This document shows, one piece after another, positions 44,751-54,104 of a stretch of 64,000 nucleotides of DNA. How positions within the stretch are numbered: the first letter of the stretch is position 1; every line of letters begins with the position of its first letter. Source of the stretch: Phyllobacterium sp. T1293 (lineage in GTDB: Bacteria > Pseudomonadota > Alphaproteobacteria > Rhizobiales > Rhizobiaceae); assembly GCF_020731415.2 (NCBI RefSeq), contig NZ_CP088273.1:2051001-2115000 (forward strand). Reading direction: 5' to 3'. The position numbers were made by a program, and so were the translations under genes. The notes beneath the pieces are model-generated. The model saw only the letters and a list, made by a program, of their open reading frames with translations, made no database searches and had not been told where the DNA came from.

Positions 44751-46061
44751 TTATGCAGCCAGAGCGGCCTTGTCATCTTCGGCACGGTCGGCGATTTCCC
44801 GCATCGACAGATAGGGCATAGTGCCGGAAACCGAAGAAATGAGAAGCGTCATATAGATGAAAACCGCATCAGTGGCATCGTGACCGAACATGATGCCGAA
44901 CATGCCCGTTATCACATAACTGGTAACGAGCAGCAGCGAAAGCGCCGTCATCAGATCACGCCCCGGTCCGGGTTCTTTCAACCTTGCCGCAACAATAGGC
45001 GCAGATAACAGCAGGAGCAGCGCGAGGATACCTAACACGCCACCGTCAACAGCAGCATTCAGAAACCCATTATGGACATGGGTGAAGGTCATGTATTTCT
45101 CAACAGGCAGTTCCAGAGCTTCATTGACAGACCGCATGCGATTTTGCGGACCCTGCCCGATGAGAGGTGACGCAAGGAATGCCTTCTCGGCACCGCTCCA
45201 CAGCTGAATCCGGGCGCCCAGCGAACTCATATTGTCAGGCTTTTCGTCGAGTTGGACGATATCAATCTGCAAGGCGCGGTAACGGTCAAGGATTTTGGGT
45301 ATCGCGGCCAAGGCCACCACAACAAGCAAAAGTACCATCAGAACTTTTGCCGTTTTATTGATCGTCGGCAATGTCTGACCGCGCAGATACCAAAACAGGA
45401 TGGCGCAATGAACGGGAATCACCAGCCATGCGGAACGGGTTCCGGAGAGAAACGCGCAAATTATACCGCAGGTGAAACCGGCAATTGCAATTATGCGTTC
45501 GGTTCTGCTTTCTGAATGGACATTGAGCAGTGAAATACTGCCGAAAAGAACTGCGAAAAGTCCGAACACAGCAGCATTGCCTGCACCGCCTGCTGCCCGG
45601 CTCTCAATAAACAGCACTTGAATAATGCTGTAGATCAGAGCCCCAATCATCCCGATGCCTGCACCTGTGACGAAAAACGGTATGAGACGCCCCTGCAAAC
45701 TCACTCTGAGGCGAGGGATAAGTGCCCATACCGCCAGAAACGGGATCATTTTCAGGAGATATTCGCCGCCCTTTGTCAGATTGGGGCTGAGAACAACGGT
45801 GAGAGCCGTGATCAGGACATAGGTGGTGAAAATCCATGCAATGACACGATCCTGCCGCGTCATCTGATACGGATAGCGCTTCAGGCTCAGCGAGATGATC
45901 GCCCAGAGGAATGCACAAACCAGTGTCACCGAGGTTCCACTGACCAGCAAACCCGGGAAAAGCGCGAACAGAAACGTGAATATACGATTGTTCCTGTCGA
46001 TACCGATCAAGCGCCCTTTTGTGGGAAGCAGCAGGGCGTTGGTCAACTGAACTGGAAACAT
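44751..46061 (-). CDS. O-antigen ligase family protein (WaaL/Wzy-like)
   Basis: Polytopic membrane protein of 436 residues with about 11-12 helices. The Wzy_C-type periplasmic loop contains SGAEKAFLASPLIGQGPQNR and the FTHVHNGFLNAAVDGGVLG segment, with the His essential in WaaL. Such proteins join O-antigen to lipid A-core or polymerise repeat units in the periplasm. The start has no good ribosome-binding site. It is 32 bp upstream of the UDP-glucuronate epimerase gene and divergent from mutY. Confidence 0.87.
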   Translation of the reverse strand: MFPVQLTNALLLPTKGRLIGIDRNNRIFTFLFALFPGLLVSGTSVTLVCAFLWAIISLSLKRYPYQMTRQDRVIAWIFTTYVLITALTVVLSPNLTKGGEYLLKMIPFLAVWALIPRLRVSLQGRLIPFFVTGAGIGMIGALIYSIIQVLFIESRAAGGAGNAAVFGLFAVLFGSISLLNVHSESRTERIIAIAGFTCGIICAFLSGTRSAWLVIPVHCAILFWYLRGQTLPTINKTAKVLMVLLLVVVALAAIPKILDRYRALQIDIVQLDEKPDNMSSLGARIQLWSGAEKAFLASPLIGQGPQNRMRSVNEALELPVEKYMTFTHVHNGFLNAAVDGGVLGILALLLLLSAPIVAARLKEPGPGRDLMTALSLLLVTSYVITGMFGIMFGHDATDAVFIYMTLLISSVSGTMPYLSMREIADRAEDDKAALAA

Positions 46062-46148
46062 CTATGAATCCGAATATTCTTGAATTTGCGATCGCAACCG
46101 TTTCATAAGAAATGTCACACCACTTCCCTGTAAAGCAGTTTTGGATTG

Positions 46149-47228
46149 ATGCAACCTATAACGACTAAACTGCTACTATGGTATAATTCCCACCATCGAA
46201 TTTTACCCTGGCGCATAACGCCTGATGATCACAAGTCAGGAATTGTGGCTGACCCCTATCGCATCTGGCTGTCGGAAATCATGCTTCAACAGACAACCGT
46301 TGAGGCCGTAAAGCCCTATTTTCTTGCCTTTACCAGCAAATGGCCGACCATATCGGCCCTCGCTGCGGCCACTCAGGACGATGTGATGCGGGCATGGGCC
46401 GGGCTTGGCTATTATTCCCGCGCCCGCAACCTGAAGAAGTGCGCCGATATTATTGCGGCCAATTTTGACGGGCATTTTCCTGATGATCTTGCCCAGCTCA
46501 AATCATTGCCGGGAATTGGCGATTATACCGCAGCAGCCATTGCATCCATCGCCTTTGACAAACCGATTGCGGTTGTTGACGGCAATGTCGAGCGCGTCAT
46601 TACACGGCTCCATGCCTTGGCCACGCCGTTGCCCGCCGCAAAACCCGAGATCCGGCGATTGATGCAATTGCTGACACCGGACAAGCGCCCCGGCGATTTT
46701 GCGCAAGCCATGATGGATCTCGGTGCGACGATTTGCACACCCAGGCGCCCGGCCTGCGTGATTTGTCCGCTCAACGACAATTGCGAGGCGCTTAAAACCA
46801 CCGATCCGGAATTTTTCCCTGTAAAGGCACCCAAAAAGAACAAGCCAGTTCGTCTTGGTGCGGCGTTCGTGGCAATTTCAACCGAGGGTGAAGTCTATCT
46901 GCGCGGACGGGCACAAACGGGATTGCTCGGCGGTATGGCTGAGGTACCGACAACAGAATGGACATCGCGGGTCGACGGCGAAACCGGTGTCGAGGCTGCG
47001 CCGTTCAACGCAAAATGGCTGCCCAGCGGTTCGATCACCCATATTTTCACGCATTTCGAACTGCAGCTGACGATCTTTCGGGCAGAGAATATTCAAAAAC
47101 AGGCCAGCAATGATGGCTGGTGGATACGCATTGAAAATTTGGGCGGCGAGGCATTGCCGACGGTCATGAAAAAGGCCATTGCTGCCGCGATACCGGATGC
47201 TTTCGAGAAGAGAAGGAAAGAGGCATGA
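46149..47228 (+). CDS. mutY: A/G-specific adenine glycosylase
   Basis: DNA repair enzyme of 359 residues that removes adenine mispaired with 8-oxoguanine. It has the helix-hairpin-helix LPGIGDYTAAAI near residue 115, the catalytic Asp in VVDGNVERV near 140, the [4Fe-4S] ligands CTPRRPACVICPLNDNC near 195-211, and a C-terminal NUDIX-like 8-oxoG recognition domain. The ATG at 46149 is directly preceded by an in-frame TTG. It overlaps the next gene by four bases. Confidence 0.96.
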   Translation: MQPITTKLLLWYNSHHRILPWRITPDDHKSGIVADPYRIWLSEIMLQQTTVEAVKPYFLAFTSKWPTISALAAATQDDVMRAWAGLGYYSRARNLKKCADIIAANFDGHFPDDLAQLKSLPGIGDYTAAAIASIAFDKPIAVVDGNVERVITRLHALATPLPAAKPEIRRLMQLLTPDKRPGDFAQAMMDLGATICTPRRPACVICPLNDNCEALKTTDPEFFPVKAPKKNKPVRLGAAFVAISTEGEVYLRGRAQTGLLGGMAEVPTTEWTSRVDGETGVEAAPFNAKWLPSGSITHIFTHFELQLTIFRAENIQKQASNDGWWIRIENLGGEALPTVMKKAIAAAIPDAFEKRRKEA

Positions 47229-47836
47229 CACCCGTCAAACACATCGTTTTCGACATCGGACAGGTTCTAATTCACTACGATCCCGATGTTGCTTTTCGCA
47301 GTGTCATCCCTGATGAAACCGAGCGTAAATGGTTTTTCGAAAACATCTGCACCCATGAATGGAACCTTGAACAGGATCGTGGCCGCAAATGGGCTGATGC
47401 CGAAGCGCTGCTGATTGCCGATTTTCCTGACCGGGAACATCATATTCGCGCTTTCCGGCAGAACTGGCACCAGATGATCACCGGTTCGATTGATGATAGC
47501 GTCGTGATCATGCGCAAGCTGATCGCTGACGGGCATGATGTGACCATGCTGACAAATTTTGCGTCCGATACGCTGCGTGAAGCCTGGCAGCGCTTCCCCT
47601 TCCTGACCGAAAGCCGCGGCGTGACCATTTCCGGTGATATCGGTCTGATCAAGCCTGACAAGGCGATCTACGACCACCATGTTGCAACGTTTGGGGTTGA
47701 TCCTGCTGCAACGCTCTTCATTGACGACAGCGCGAAGAATGTCGCTGGCGCGCAGGCTGCCGGCTGGCAGTCAGTGCAGTTCATCAATCCGCAGACGCTG
47801 CGCGCAGACCTCGATCGTCTCGGCATTCGCGTGTGA
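47225..47836 (+). CDS. HAD hydrolase (subfamily IA variant 3, YihX-like)
   Basis: Cytoplasmic phosphatase-like protein of 203 residues. The nucleophile is D10 in VFDIGQVL; the second Asp of the usual DxD is absent, as in other YihX-type members. TNFASDT near residue 105 and IKPDKAIY near 143 give motifs II and III, and LFIDDSAKNVAGA near 162 motif IV. Its ATG overlaps the mutY stop (ATGA), so it is cotranslated. The physiological substrate, perhaps a sugar phosphate, is unknown. Confidence 0.9.
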   Translation: MTPVKHIVFDIGQVLIHYDPDVAFRSVIPDETERKWFFENICTHEWNLEQDRGRKWADAEALLIADFPDREHHIRAFRQNWHQMITGSIDDSVVIMRKLIADGHDVTMLTNFASDTLREAWQRFPFLTESRGVTISGDIGLIKPDKAIYDHHVATFGVDPAATLFIDDSAKNVAGAQAAGWQSVQFINPQTLRADLDRLGIRV

Positions 47837-47853
47837 ACCAGAACGACGAAACA

Positions 47854-47873
47854 CCCAAGGCAGCAACCTTGGG
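47854..47873. terminator. Hairpin between convergent HAD and ccrM genes
   Basis: CCCAAGG/CCTTGGG with a 6-base loop, followed by CGTTTCG. It could end transcripts from both sides; the T-run is weak. Confidence 0.55.
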
Positions 47874-47923
47874 CGTTTCGAGATCAGAGCGGCACTGGAG
47901 GTCTCGTCCGATCAGATTACGGG

Positions 47924-49096
<1,173 letters not shown>

Positions 49097-49098
49097 TT

Positions 49099-49130
49099 AT
49101 GGTTACCGAGCAGGGTAAACATCGCGTTAA
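49099..49130 (-). promoter_or_regulatory. Two CtrA-like binding sites upstream of ccrM
   Basis: On the minus strand TTAA-N7-TTTA (49116-49130) is one base from the CtrA consensus TTAA-N7-TTAA, and GTAACCAT (49099-49106) is one base from TTAACCAT. They lie 42-73 bp before the ccrM start. CtrA control of ccrM is established in Caulobacter; here it is inferred. Confidence 0.5.
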
Positions 49131-49276
49131 AGCCAATCGATATCTCCCGCGATATCTCTGACCGGTGCGCTTTTCTTTGACGCCCCGGCAATAAGAGTGT
49201 AGTCGATGCCGGTAATCCCCCAAGCTTGACCCAAAGCTGCTCAATGCAGCTATTTTTCACGAACAGGTATGACGGA

Positions 49277-49963
49277 ATGGAACCCCAGCTGATTATTTTC
49301 GACTGCGATGGCGTGCTCGTCGATTCAGAGATACTCGCCGCTGAAGTCGAATCGAAACTGTTGACAGAGTCGGGTTATCCGATCGAACCGGAGGTTCTTG
49401 CCGAACGCTTCGCCGGACTGACCTGGACCGACATTCTCATTCAGGTGGAAAAGGAATCCGGTGTACCCATCTCCGCCTCGCTGATTGAAGAAACAACGCG
49501 CCAGATGGATCACAAGCTGCGCAATGAACTGAATGTCATCGATGGTATCGAGCAGGTCGTTGCCGCTCTGAAATATCCCAAATGCATAGCGTCGAACTCG
49601 ACCAGCGCTGCATTGAAGATGATGCTGGAGCAGAGCACGCTCTATGATCTCTTCGCCCCGAACATTTTCTCGGCACGCGAAGTGGGAAGCCAGAAGCCAA
49701 AGCCTGCCCCTGACGTTTTCCTGTTTGCGGCAAAGCATTTCAATGTCGAACCCGCCCGCTGCATCGTGATCGAAGATTCGTCGCACGGCGTCCATGCGGC
49801 AGCAACTGCGGGAATGCGTGTTATCGGTTTTACCGGTGGTGCCCACACCTATCCGGGTCATGCGGACAAGCTGACCGATGCGGGCGCGGAAACCGTCATC
49901 AGCCGTCACCGCGACCTGCCCGCCGTTCTCGACGCGATGGCCGTCTGGTCCGAGGCTGTTTGA
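49277..49963 (+). CDS. HAD hydrolase (beta-phosphoglucomutase/Gph-like)
   Basis: Cytoplasmic hydrolase of 228 residues. FDCDGVLVDSE (D9, D11) is the nucleophile motif, ASNSTS near 115 motif II, KPKPAPDVFL near 148 motif III and VIEDSSHGVHAA near 170 motif IV, the pattern of phosphatases of the YieH/Gph/beta-PGM group. The ATG at 49277 starts the domain cleanly; an open frame extends upstream to 49226 but adds no family residues. It is divergent from ccrM and ends in a strong terminator. Confidence 0.9.
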   Translation: MEPQLIIFDCDGVLVDSEILAAEVESKLLTESGYPIEPEVLAERFAGLTWTDILIQVEKESGVPISASLIEETTRQMDHKLRNELNVIDGIEQVVAALKYPKCIASNSTSAALKMMLEQSTLYDLFAPNIFSAREVGSQKPKPAPDVFLFAAKHFNVEPARCIVIEDSSHGVHAAATAGMRVIGFTGGAHTYPGHADKLTDAGAETVISRHRDLPAVLDAMAVWSEAV

Positions 49964-50020
49964 ACTGATGTGCAAAGAATAAACTGGCGCCGTTCAAAAG
50001 CGATGCCTTCACCAAAGAAA

Positions 50021-50049
50021 AAGGCGGCCAATCGGCCGCCTTCTTTTTT
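50021..50049 (+). terminator. Rho-independent terminator
   Basis: AAGGCGGCC/GGCCGCCTT with loop AATC, then CTTTTTT. It lies between convergent genes; the stop of the lipoprotein gene is in its T-run. Confidence 0.88.
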
Positions 50050-50641
50050 ACTTCTTCTTTTTGGTTTTCGTCTTTGCCTGCGTGTCATCCGGACCTTCAT
50101 CAAATCCGATGAAAATCTGGACTTCCTTTGCTGCGGCTGCCGGAAAGCTGACATTGGGGTCGTTAAAAATGAACTGTGCTGCAGCGGATGTGTCAGTTGC
50201 GGAAATCGGCTGCCTGTACAGTTTGGAATAGACGACGTTCGAGCCCTGCATGACTGCGACGCGGATCGGCATGGTCAGTGTGCCGGGGCTGAATTTCGGT
50301 CCCGGAACCACCTTGCCCGATATGGCGACATTCATGGTGAGCGCGCCGTCGGCACGCTTGCAAGAACGACTCTGGTCCGCAACCGACGCCTGATAGATCA
50401 GATTTTCCGGTGCTTTTGGTGCCTTGCCGTAATTGTTGAAAATCGCTGTACCTTCGCGGATCGTTACCGGCGGGCAGTAGGCGGTTAGTTCCGTGGCCGT
50501 GATACGGGCCTGCGCTTCTGCCACGGCCGGGTCCTTTGATGGATCTTTCTGACCGCTTGTGGAGCAGCCTGCAAGCCCCACAGCGAAAATCATGCCGCAA
50601 AGTTGATAGAAGGGCAGAGATTTATGTGTTTCTGACTTCAT
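50048..50641 (-). CDS. Hypothetical lipoprotein
   Basis: Envelope protein of 197 residues with a lipoprotein signal (GMIFAVGLAGC, lipobox Cys about residue 26). The mature part has YCPPVTIREGTAIFNNYG and SVADQSRSCKRADGALTMNVAISGKVV, a beta-rich pattern I recall from conserved Rhizobiales lipoproteins, and ends in a Lys-rich tail (TKTKKKK). The ATG at 50641 has AAGGAA about nine bases upstream; a longer frame to 50725 lacks a signal. Function is unknown. Confidence 0.8.
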   Translation of the reverse strand: MKSETHKSLPFYQLCGMIFAVGLAGCSTSGQKDPSKDPAVAEAQARITATELTAYCPPVTIREGTAIFNNYGKAPKAPENLIYQASVADQSRSCKRADGALTMNVAISGKVVPGPKFSPGTLTMPIRVAVMQGSNVVYSKLYRQPISATDTSAAAQFIFNDPNVSFPAAAAKEVQIFIGFDEGPDDTQAKTKTKKKK

Positions 50642-50768
50642 GAACTGAACTTTCCTTGACGAACGAACCTGTTCTATACCAACGGTAAGGTAAGAATACG
50701 ACGGTGCTTTCCAGCTTTCTGCCACAGGAGTTGGCTGGCTCGCAAGCGCGGTACAAAAGGCGAATGAT

Positions 50769-52166
50769 ATGAAATATGCAAGTACTCGTGGAGAAGCGCC
50801 TGTTTTAGGCTTTTCCGATGCCCTTCTGGCTGGTCTGGCGCGTGATGGCGGTCTTTATCTGCCTCAGGAATTTCCACAGTTTTCCGCAGATGAGATTCGC
50901 GCGCTGCGCGGAAAAAGTTATGAAGAAGTCGCCATCCGTGTTCTGACCCCGTTTATTGCAGGTGATATCGACCAGGCTGATTTCGAACGCATGGTGCATG
51001 AAGCCTATGCCACTTTCCGCCACAGCGCTGTCTGCCCATTGGTCCAGACCGATCACAATGAATTCGTGCTTGAACTCTTCCATGGTCCTACCCTTGCCTT
51101 CAAGGATGTGGCGATGCAGCTTCTCGCCCGGCTGATGGATTATATTCTCACCAAACGTGACCAGCGCGCGACGATTGTCGGTGCCACATCTGGCGATACG
51201 GGCGGCGCTGCCATCGAAGCCTTCGCCAATCGTGACCGCACCGATATTTTTATTCTGTTTCCGCACAATCGCGTTTCACCGGTACAGCAGCGCCAGATGA
51301 CGACTTCCGCTGCGTCGAATGTGCATGCACTGGCTATTGAAGGCAATTTTGACGATTGCCAGTCACTGGTCAAAGGCATGTTCAATGATCTGAATTTCCG
51401 TGATGCGCTTTCGCTGTCCGGTGTGAATTCGATCAACTGGGCGCGCATCATGCCGCAGATCGTCTATTATTTCACTGCGGCCGTTTCCCTCGGCAGTCCT
51501 GATCGTCAGATGTCATTCACGGTTCCCACGGGCAATTTCGGCGATATTTTTGCTGGCTATGTTGCCAAGCGCATGGGCCTTCCCATCGACCGGCTGGTGA
51601 TTGCCACCAACGATAATGACATTTTGACCCGGACACTGGAAACGGGCAGATACGAAACACGCGGTGTGATGCACACGACCTCTCCGTCCATGGACATTCA
51701 GGTCTCCTCCAATTTTGAGCGTCTGCTGTTTGAAGCCCATGACCGGGATGCCGAAGCGCTGCGCCGCCTGATGGGTGGGCTGACGCAATCGGGCAGTTTC
51801 ACCATTGCTGATGCGCCTTTGAACAAAATCCGCGCCGAATTTGACGCGGGACGCTCGACAAAGGCCGAAACGGCTGTGGCCATCAAGGATGTTCTCGATC
51901 AATCGGGTTATCTGCTTGATCCGCATTCGGCGATCGGCATCAAAGTCGCGCGTGAAAAGGTTCAATCTGGAACACCGAGTGTCGTTCTTGCGACCGCTCA
52001 TCCGGCCAAATTTCCGGATGCTGTTGAGGCTGCAAGCGGCATCCATCCGGCGCTTCCGCTCTGGCTTGGCGACCTCATGCAGCGAAAAGAACACTATACG
52101 GTACTTCCCAACGACCTTAAAAATGTGGAAGAGTATGTAAGCCGTCATTCAAGAGCGGCGAAGTAA
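50769..52166 (+). CDS. thrC: Threonine synthase
   Basis: PLP enzyme of 465 residues converting O-phosphohomoserine to threonine. KYASTRGEAP at the start, the PLP lysine in FHGPTLAFKDVAMQ near 112, the phosphate-binding GATSGDTGGAAIEAF near 140 and FTVPTGNFGDIFAGYVAKRMG near 245 define the long ThrC type of Gram-negative bacteria. The homoserine kinase gene lies 9 kb away in this window. It precedes the M16 protease gene by 10 bp. Confidence 0.97.
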   Translation: MKYASTRGEAPVLGFSDALLAGLARDGGLYLPQEFPQFSADEIRALRGKSYEEVAIRVLTPFIAGDIDQADFERMVHEAYATFRHSAVCPLVQTDHNEFVLELFHGPTLAFKDVAMQLLARLMDYILTKRDQRATIVGATSGDTGGAAIEAFANRDRTDIFILFPHNRVSPVQQRQMTTSAASNVHALAIEGNFDDCQSLVKGMFNDLNFRDALSLSGVNSINWARIMPQIVYYFTAAVSLGSPDRQMSFTVPTGNFGDIFAGYVAKRMGLPIDRLVIATNDNDILTRTLETGRYETRGVMHTTSPSMDIQVSSNFERLLFEAHDRDAEALRRLMGGLTQSGSFTIADAPLNKIRAEFDAGRSTKAETAVAIKDVLDQSGYLLDPHSAIGIKVAREKVQSGTPSVVLATAHPAKFPDAVEAASGIHPALPLWLGDLMQRKEHYTVLPNDLKNVEEYVSRHSRAAK

Positions 52167-52176
52167 GGAGCATTGC

Positions 52177-53472
52177 ATGGGCGTTGAAATCAGTCGCCTC
52201 TCCAACGGTCTGACGATTGCGACAGAGACGATGCCGCATGTGGAGAGTGTAGCCCTTGGCATCTGGGTCAAGGCAGGATCACGTAACGAGGCGAGCAATC
52301 AGCACGGTATTGCCCATCTTCTCGAACATATGGCTTTCAAAGGGACGGAAAACCGCTCCGCCTGGAAAATAGCCGCGGATATTGAAGATGTGGGCGGCGA
52401 GATCAATGCCGCTACAAGCGTTGAAACAACCTCCTTCTACGCCCGCGTTCTGCGCGATGACATGCCATTGGCGATCGATATTCTCGCCGACATTCTCAAC
52501 AGTTCCAAATTCGATGAGGAAGAGCTGGAACGCGAGAAAAACGTCATCATGCAGGAAATCGGTGCGGCGCATGACACGCCCGATGATGTTGTTTTCGACC
52601 GGTTCACCGAAACCGCATTCAAGAATCAGACCATTGGCCGGACGATTCTCGGCACACCGGAAACCGTCCAGTCCTTTTCCTCCGCCAATCTGCGCAGCTA
52701 TATGGATGACCAGTACAGCGCCGAGCGCATGGTGGTTGTCGCGGCAGGCGGCGTCAAACATGACGATTTTGTCCGCGAAGTCGAAAGCCGTCTTGGCTCT
52801 TTCCGGGCAAAGACAACGGCGCCAGAGCCGGATATCGCGCATTATGTCGGTGGTGATTTCCGCGAAGAGCGCGAATTGATGGATGCTCAGGTCGTTCTCG
52901 GCTTTGAGGGCCGTGCCTATCATGTGCGCGACTTCTATGCCTCGCAACTTCTCGCCATGATCCTTGGTGGCGGAATGTCATCGCGGCTGTTTCAGGAAGT
53001 GCGCGAAAAGCGCGGGCTCTGCTATTCGGTCTATGCCTTCCACTGGGGCTTCTCGGATACCGGCGTATTCGGTATCCACGCGGCTACGGGCCGCAATCAC
53101 CTGAAGAAGCTTGTGCCTGTCATCATCAATGAGCTGCACGAAGCGGCCCGCAATATCGGACAGGACGAGCTAAACCGTGCGCGGGCACAATATCGTGCCA
53201 GCCTCCTGATGTCGCATGAAAGCGCCGCAAGCCGCGCCGGCCAGATTGCCCGCCAGTTGCTGCTTTACGGTCATGCGGTTTCGACCGAACAACTGGTGGA
53301 GCGCCTGTCCAAGATCACGACCGAGCGCCTGACCGATCTTGCCGGACGGCTTTTCATCGACTCGTCGCCGACCTTGGCTGCGGTTGGTCCCATCGCACCT
53401 TTGATGAAATATCAGGATATTCGTCATGGGTTGGCACCGATAACGCCGAGCCAGCGAAAAATAGCGGTCTAA
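52177..53472 (+). CDS. M16-family zinc peptidase (mitochondrial processing peptidase-like)
   Basis: Metalloprotease of 431 residues. The inverted zinc motif HLLEH is at 47-51 with the distal Glu about 75 residues later in FDEEELEREKNVIMQEI. AFHWGFSDTGVFGIHAATG carries the substrate-binding region in the second half. The family includes bacterial relatives of the beta subunit of mitochondrial processing peptidase; natural substrates are unclear. AAGGAG lies before the ATG, 10 bp behind thrC, as I recall from Brucella. Confidence 0.93.
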   Translation: MGVEISRLSNGLTIATETMPHVESVALGIWVKAGSRNEASNQHGIAHLLEHMAFKGTENRSAWKIAADIEDVGGEINAATSVETTSFYARVLRDDMPLAIDILADILNSSKFDEEELEREKNVIMQEIGAAHDTPDDVVFDRFTETAFKNQTIGRTILGTPETVQSFSSANLRSYMDDQYSAERMVVVAAGGVKHDDFVREVESRLGSFRAKTTAPEPDIAHYVGGDFREERELMDAQVVLGFEGRAYHVRDFYASQLLAMILGGGMSSRLFQEVREKRGLCYSVYAFHWGFSDTGVFGIHAATGRNHLKKLVPVIINELHEAARNIGQDELNRARAQYRASLLMSHESAASRAGQIARQLLLYGHAVSTEQLVERLSKITTERLTDLAGRLFIDSSPTLAAVGPIAPLMKYQDIRHGLAPITPSQRKIAV

Positions 53473-53485
53473 CGGCTCAAGCGCC

Positions 53486-54067
53486 ATGATCGCCCTGCCC
53501 TTCCTGAAAAGCGCTTCGCTCTCACTGCAGGGCGAAAGGCTTTATTTGCGAGCCCCGCAGGTTTCCGACTATCGGGCCTGGGCCCATCTGCGCGCCCAGA
53601 GCCGGGATTTTCTGACGCCGTGGGAGCCGCTCTGGGCCGATGATGATCTGGAGCGCAGTTCATTCCGGCACCGTATCCGTCACTACGACGAAGAAGCGGC
53701 GGCAGGAACGGCGCATCCTTTTTTCCTTTTCCACAACTCTGATTCACGTCTTCTCGGCGGCATCACGCTTGGCAATATCCGCCGTGGTGTCGGCCAGAAT
53801 GGCATGATTGGCTACTGGACGGGCGCACCCTATGCCGGACAGGGCTATATGGGCGAGGCCCTGAGCCTGCTGATATCCCATGCTTTTACCAAAGTAAGGT
53901 TGCACCGGCTGGAAGCGGCCTGTATTCCAAGCAATGAAAGATCGATCCGCCTTCTCGAAAAAGCCGGATTTCAGAGGGAAGGACTGCTACGCTCCTACCT
54001 CAAAATAAATGGTATGTGGCAAGACCATCTGCTCTTCTCGCTCTTAGAAGACGATGTGCGACGCTAA
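53486..54067 (+). CDS. GNAT acetyltransferase (RimJ/RimL type)
   Basis: Acetyltransferase of 193 residues. It has the RimJ-type opening LYLRAPQVSDYRAWAHLRAQSRDFLTPWEP, motif A GQGYMGEALSLLISHAF near residue 118 and ERSIRLLEKAGFQREGLLRSY near 150. Members acetylate the N-terminus of ribosomal proteins; the substrate here is not known. It starts 13 bp after the M16 peptidase stop and is probably cotranscribed with thrC. Confidence 0.9.
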   Translation: MIALPFLKSASLSLQGERLYLRAPQVSDYRAWAHLRAQSRDFLTPWEPLWADDDLERSSFRHRIRHYDEEAAAGTAHPFFLFHNSDSRLLGGITLGNIRRGVGQNGMIGYWTGAPYAGQGYMGEALSLLISHAFTKVRLHRLEAACIPSNERSIRLLEKAGFQREGLLRSYLKINGMWQDHLLFSLLEDDVRR

Positions 54068-54104
54068 AATAAAGGTTACATTCGTGGCATCATTGACCGG
54101 ACTC

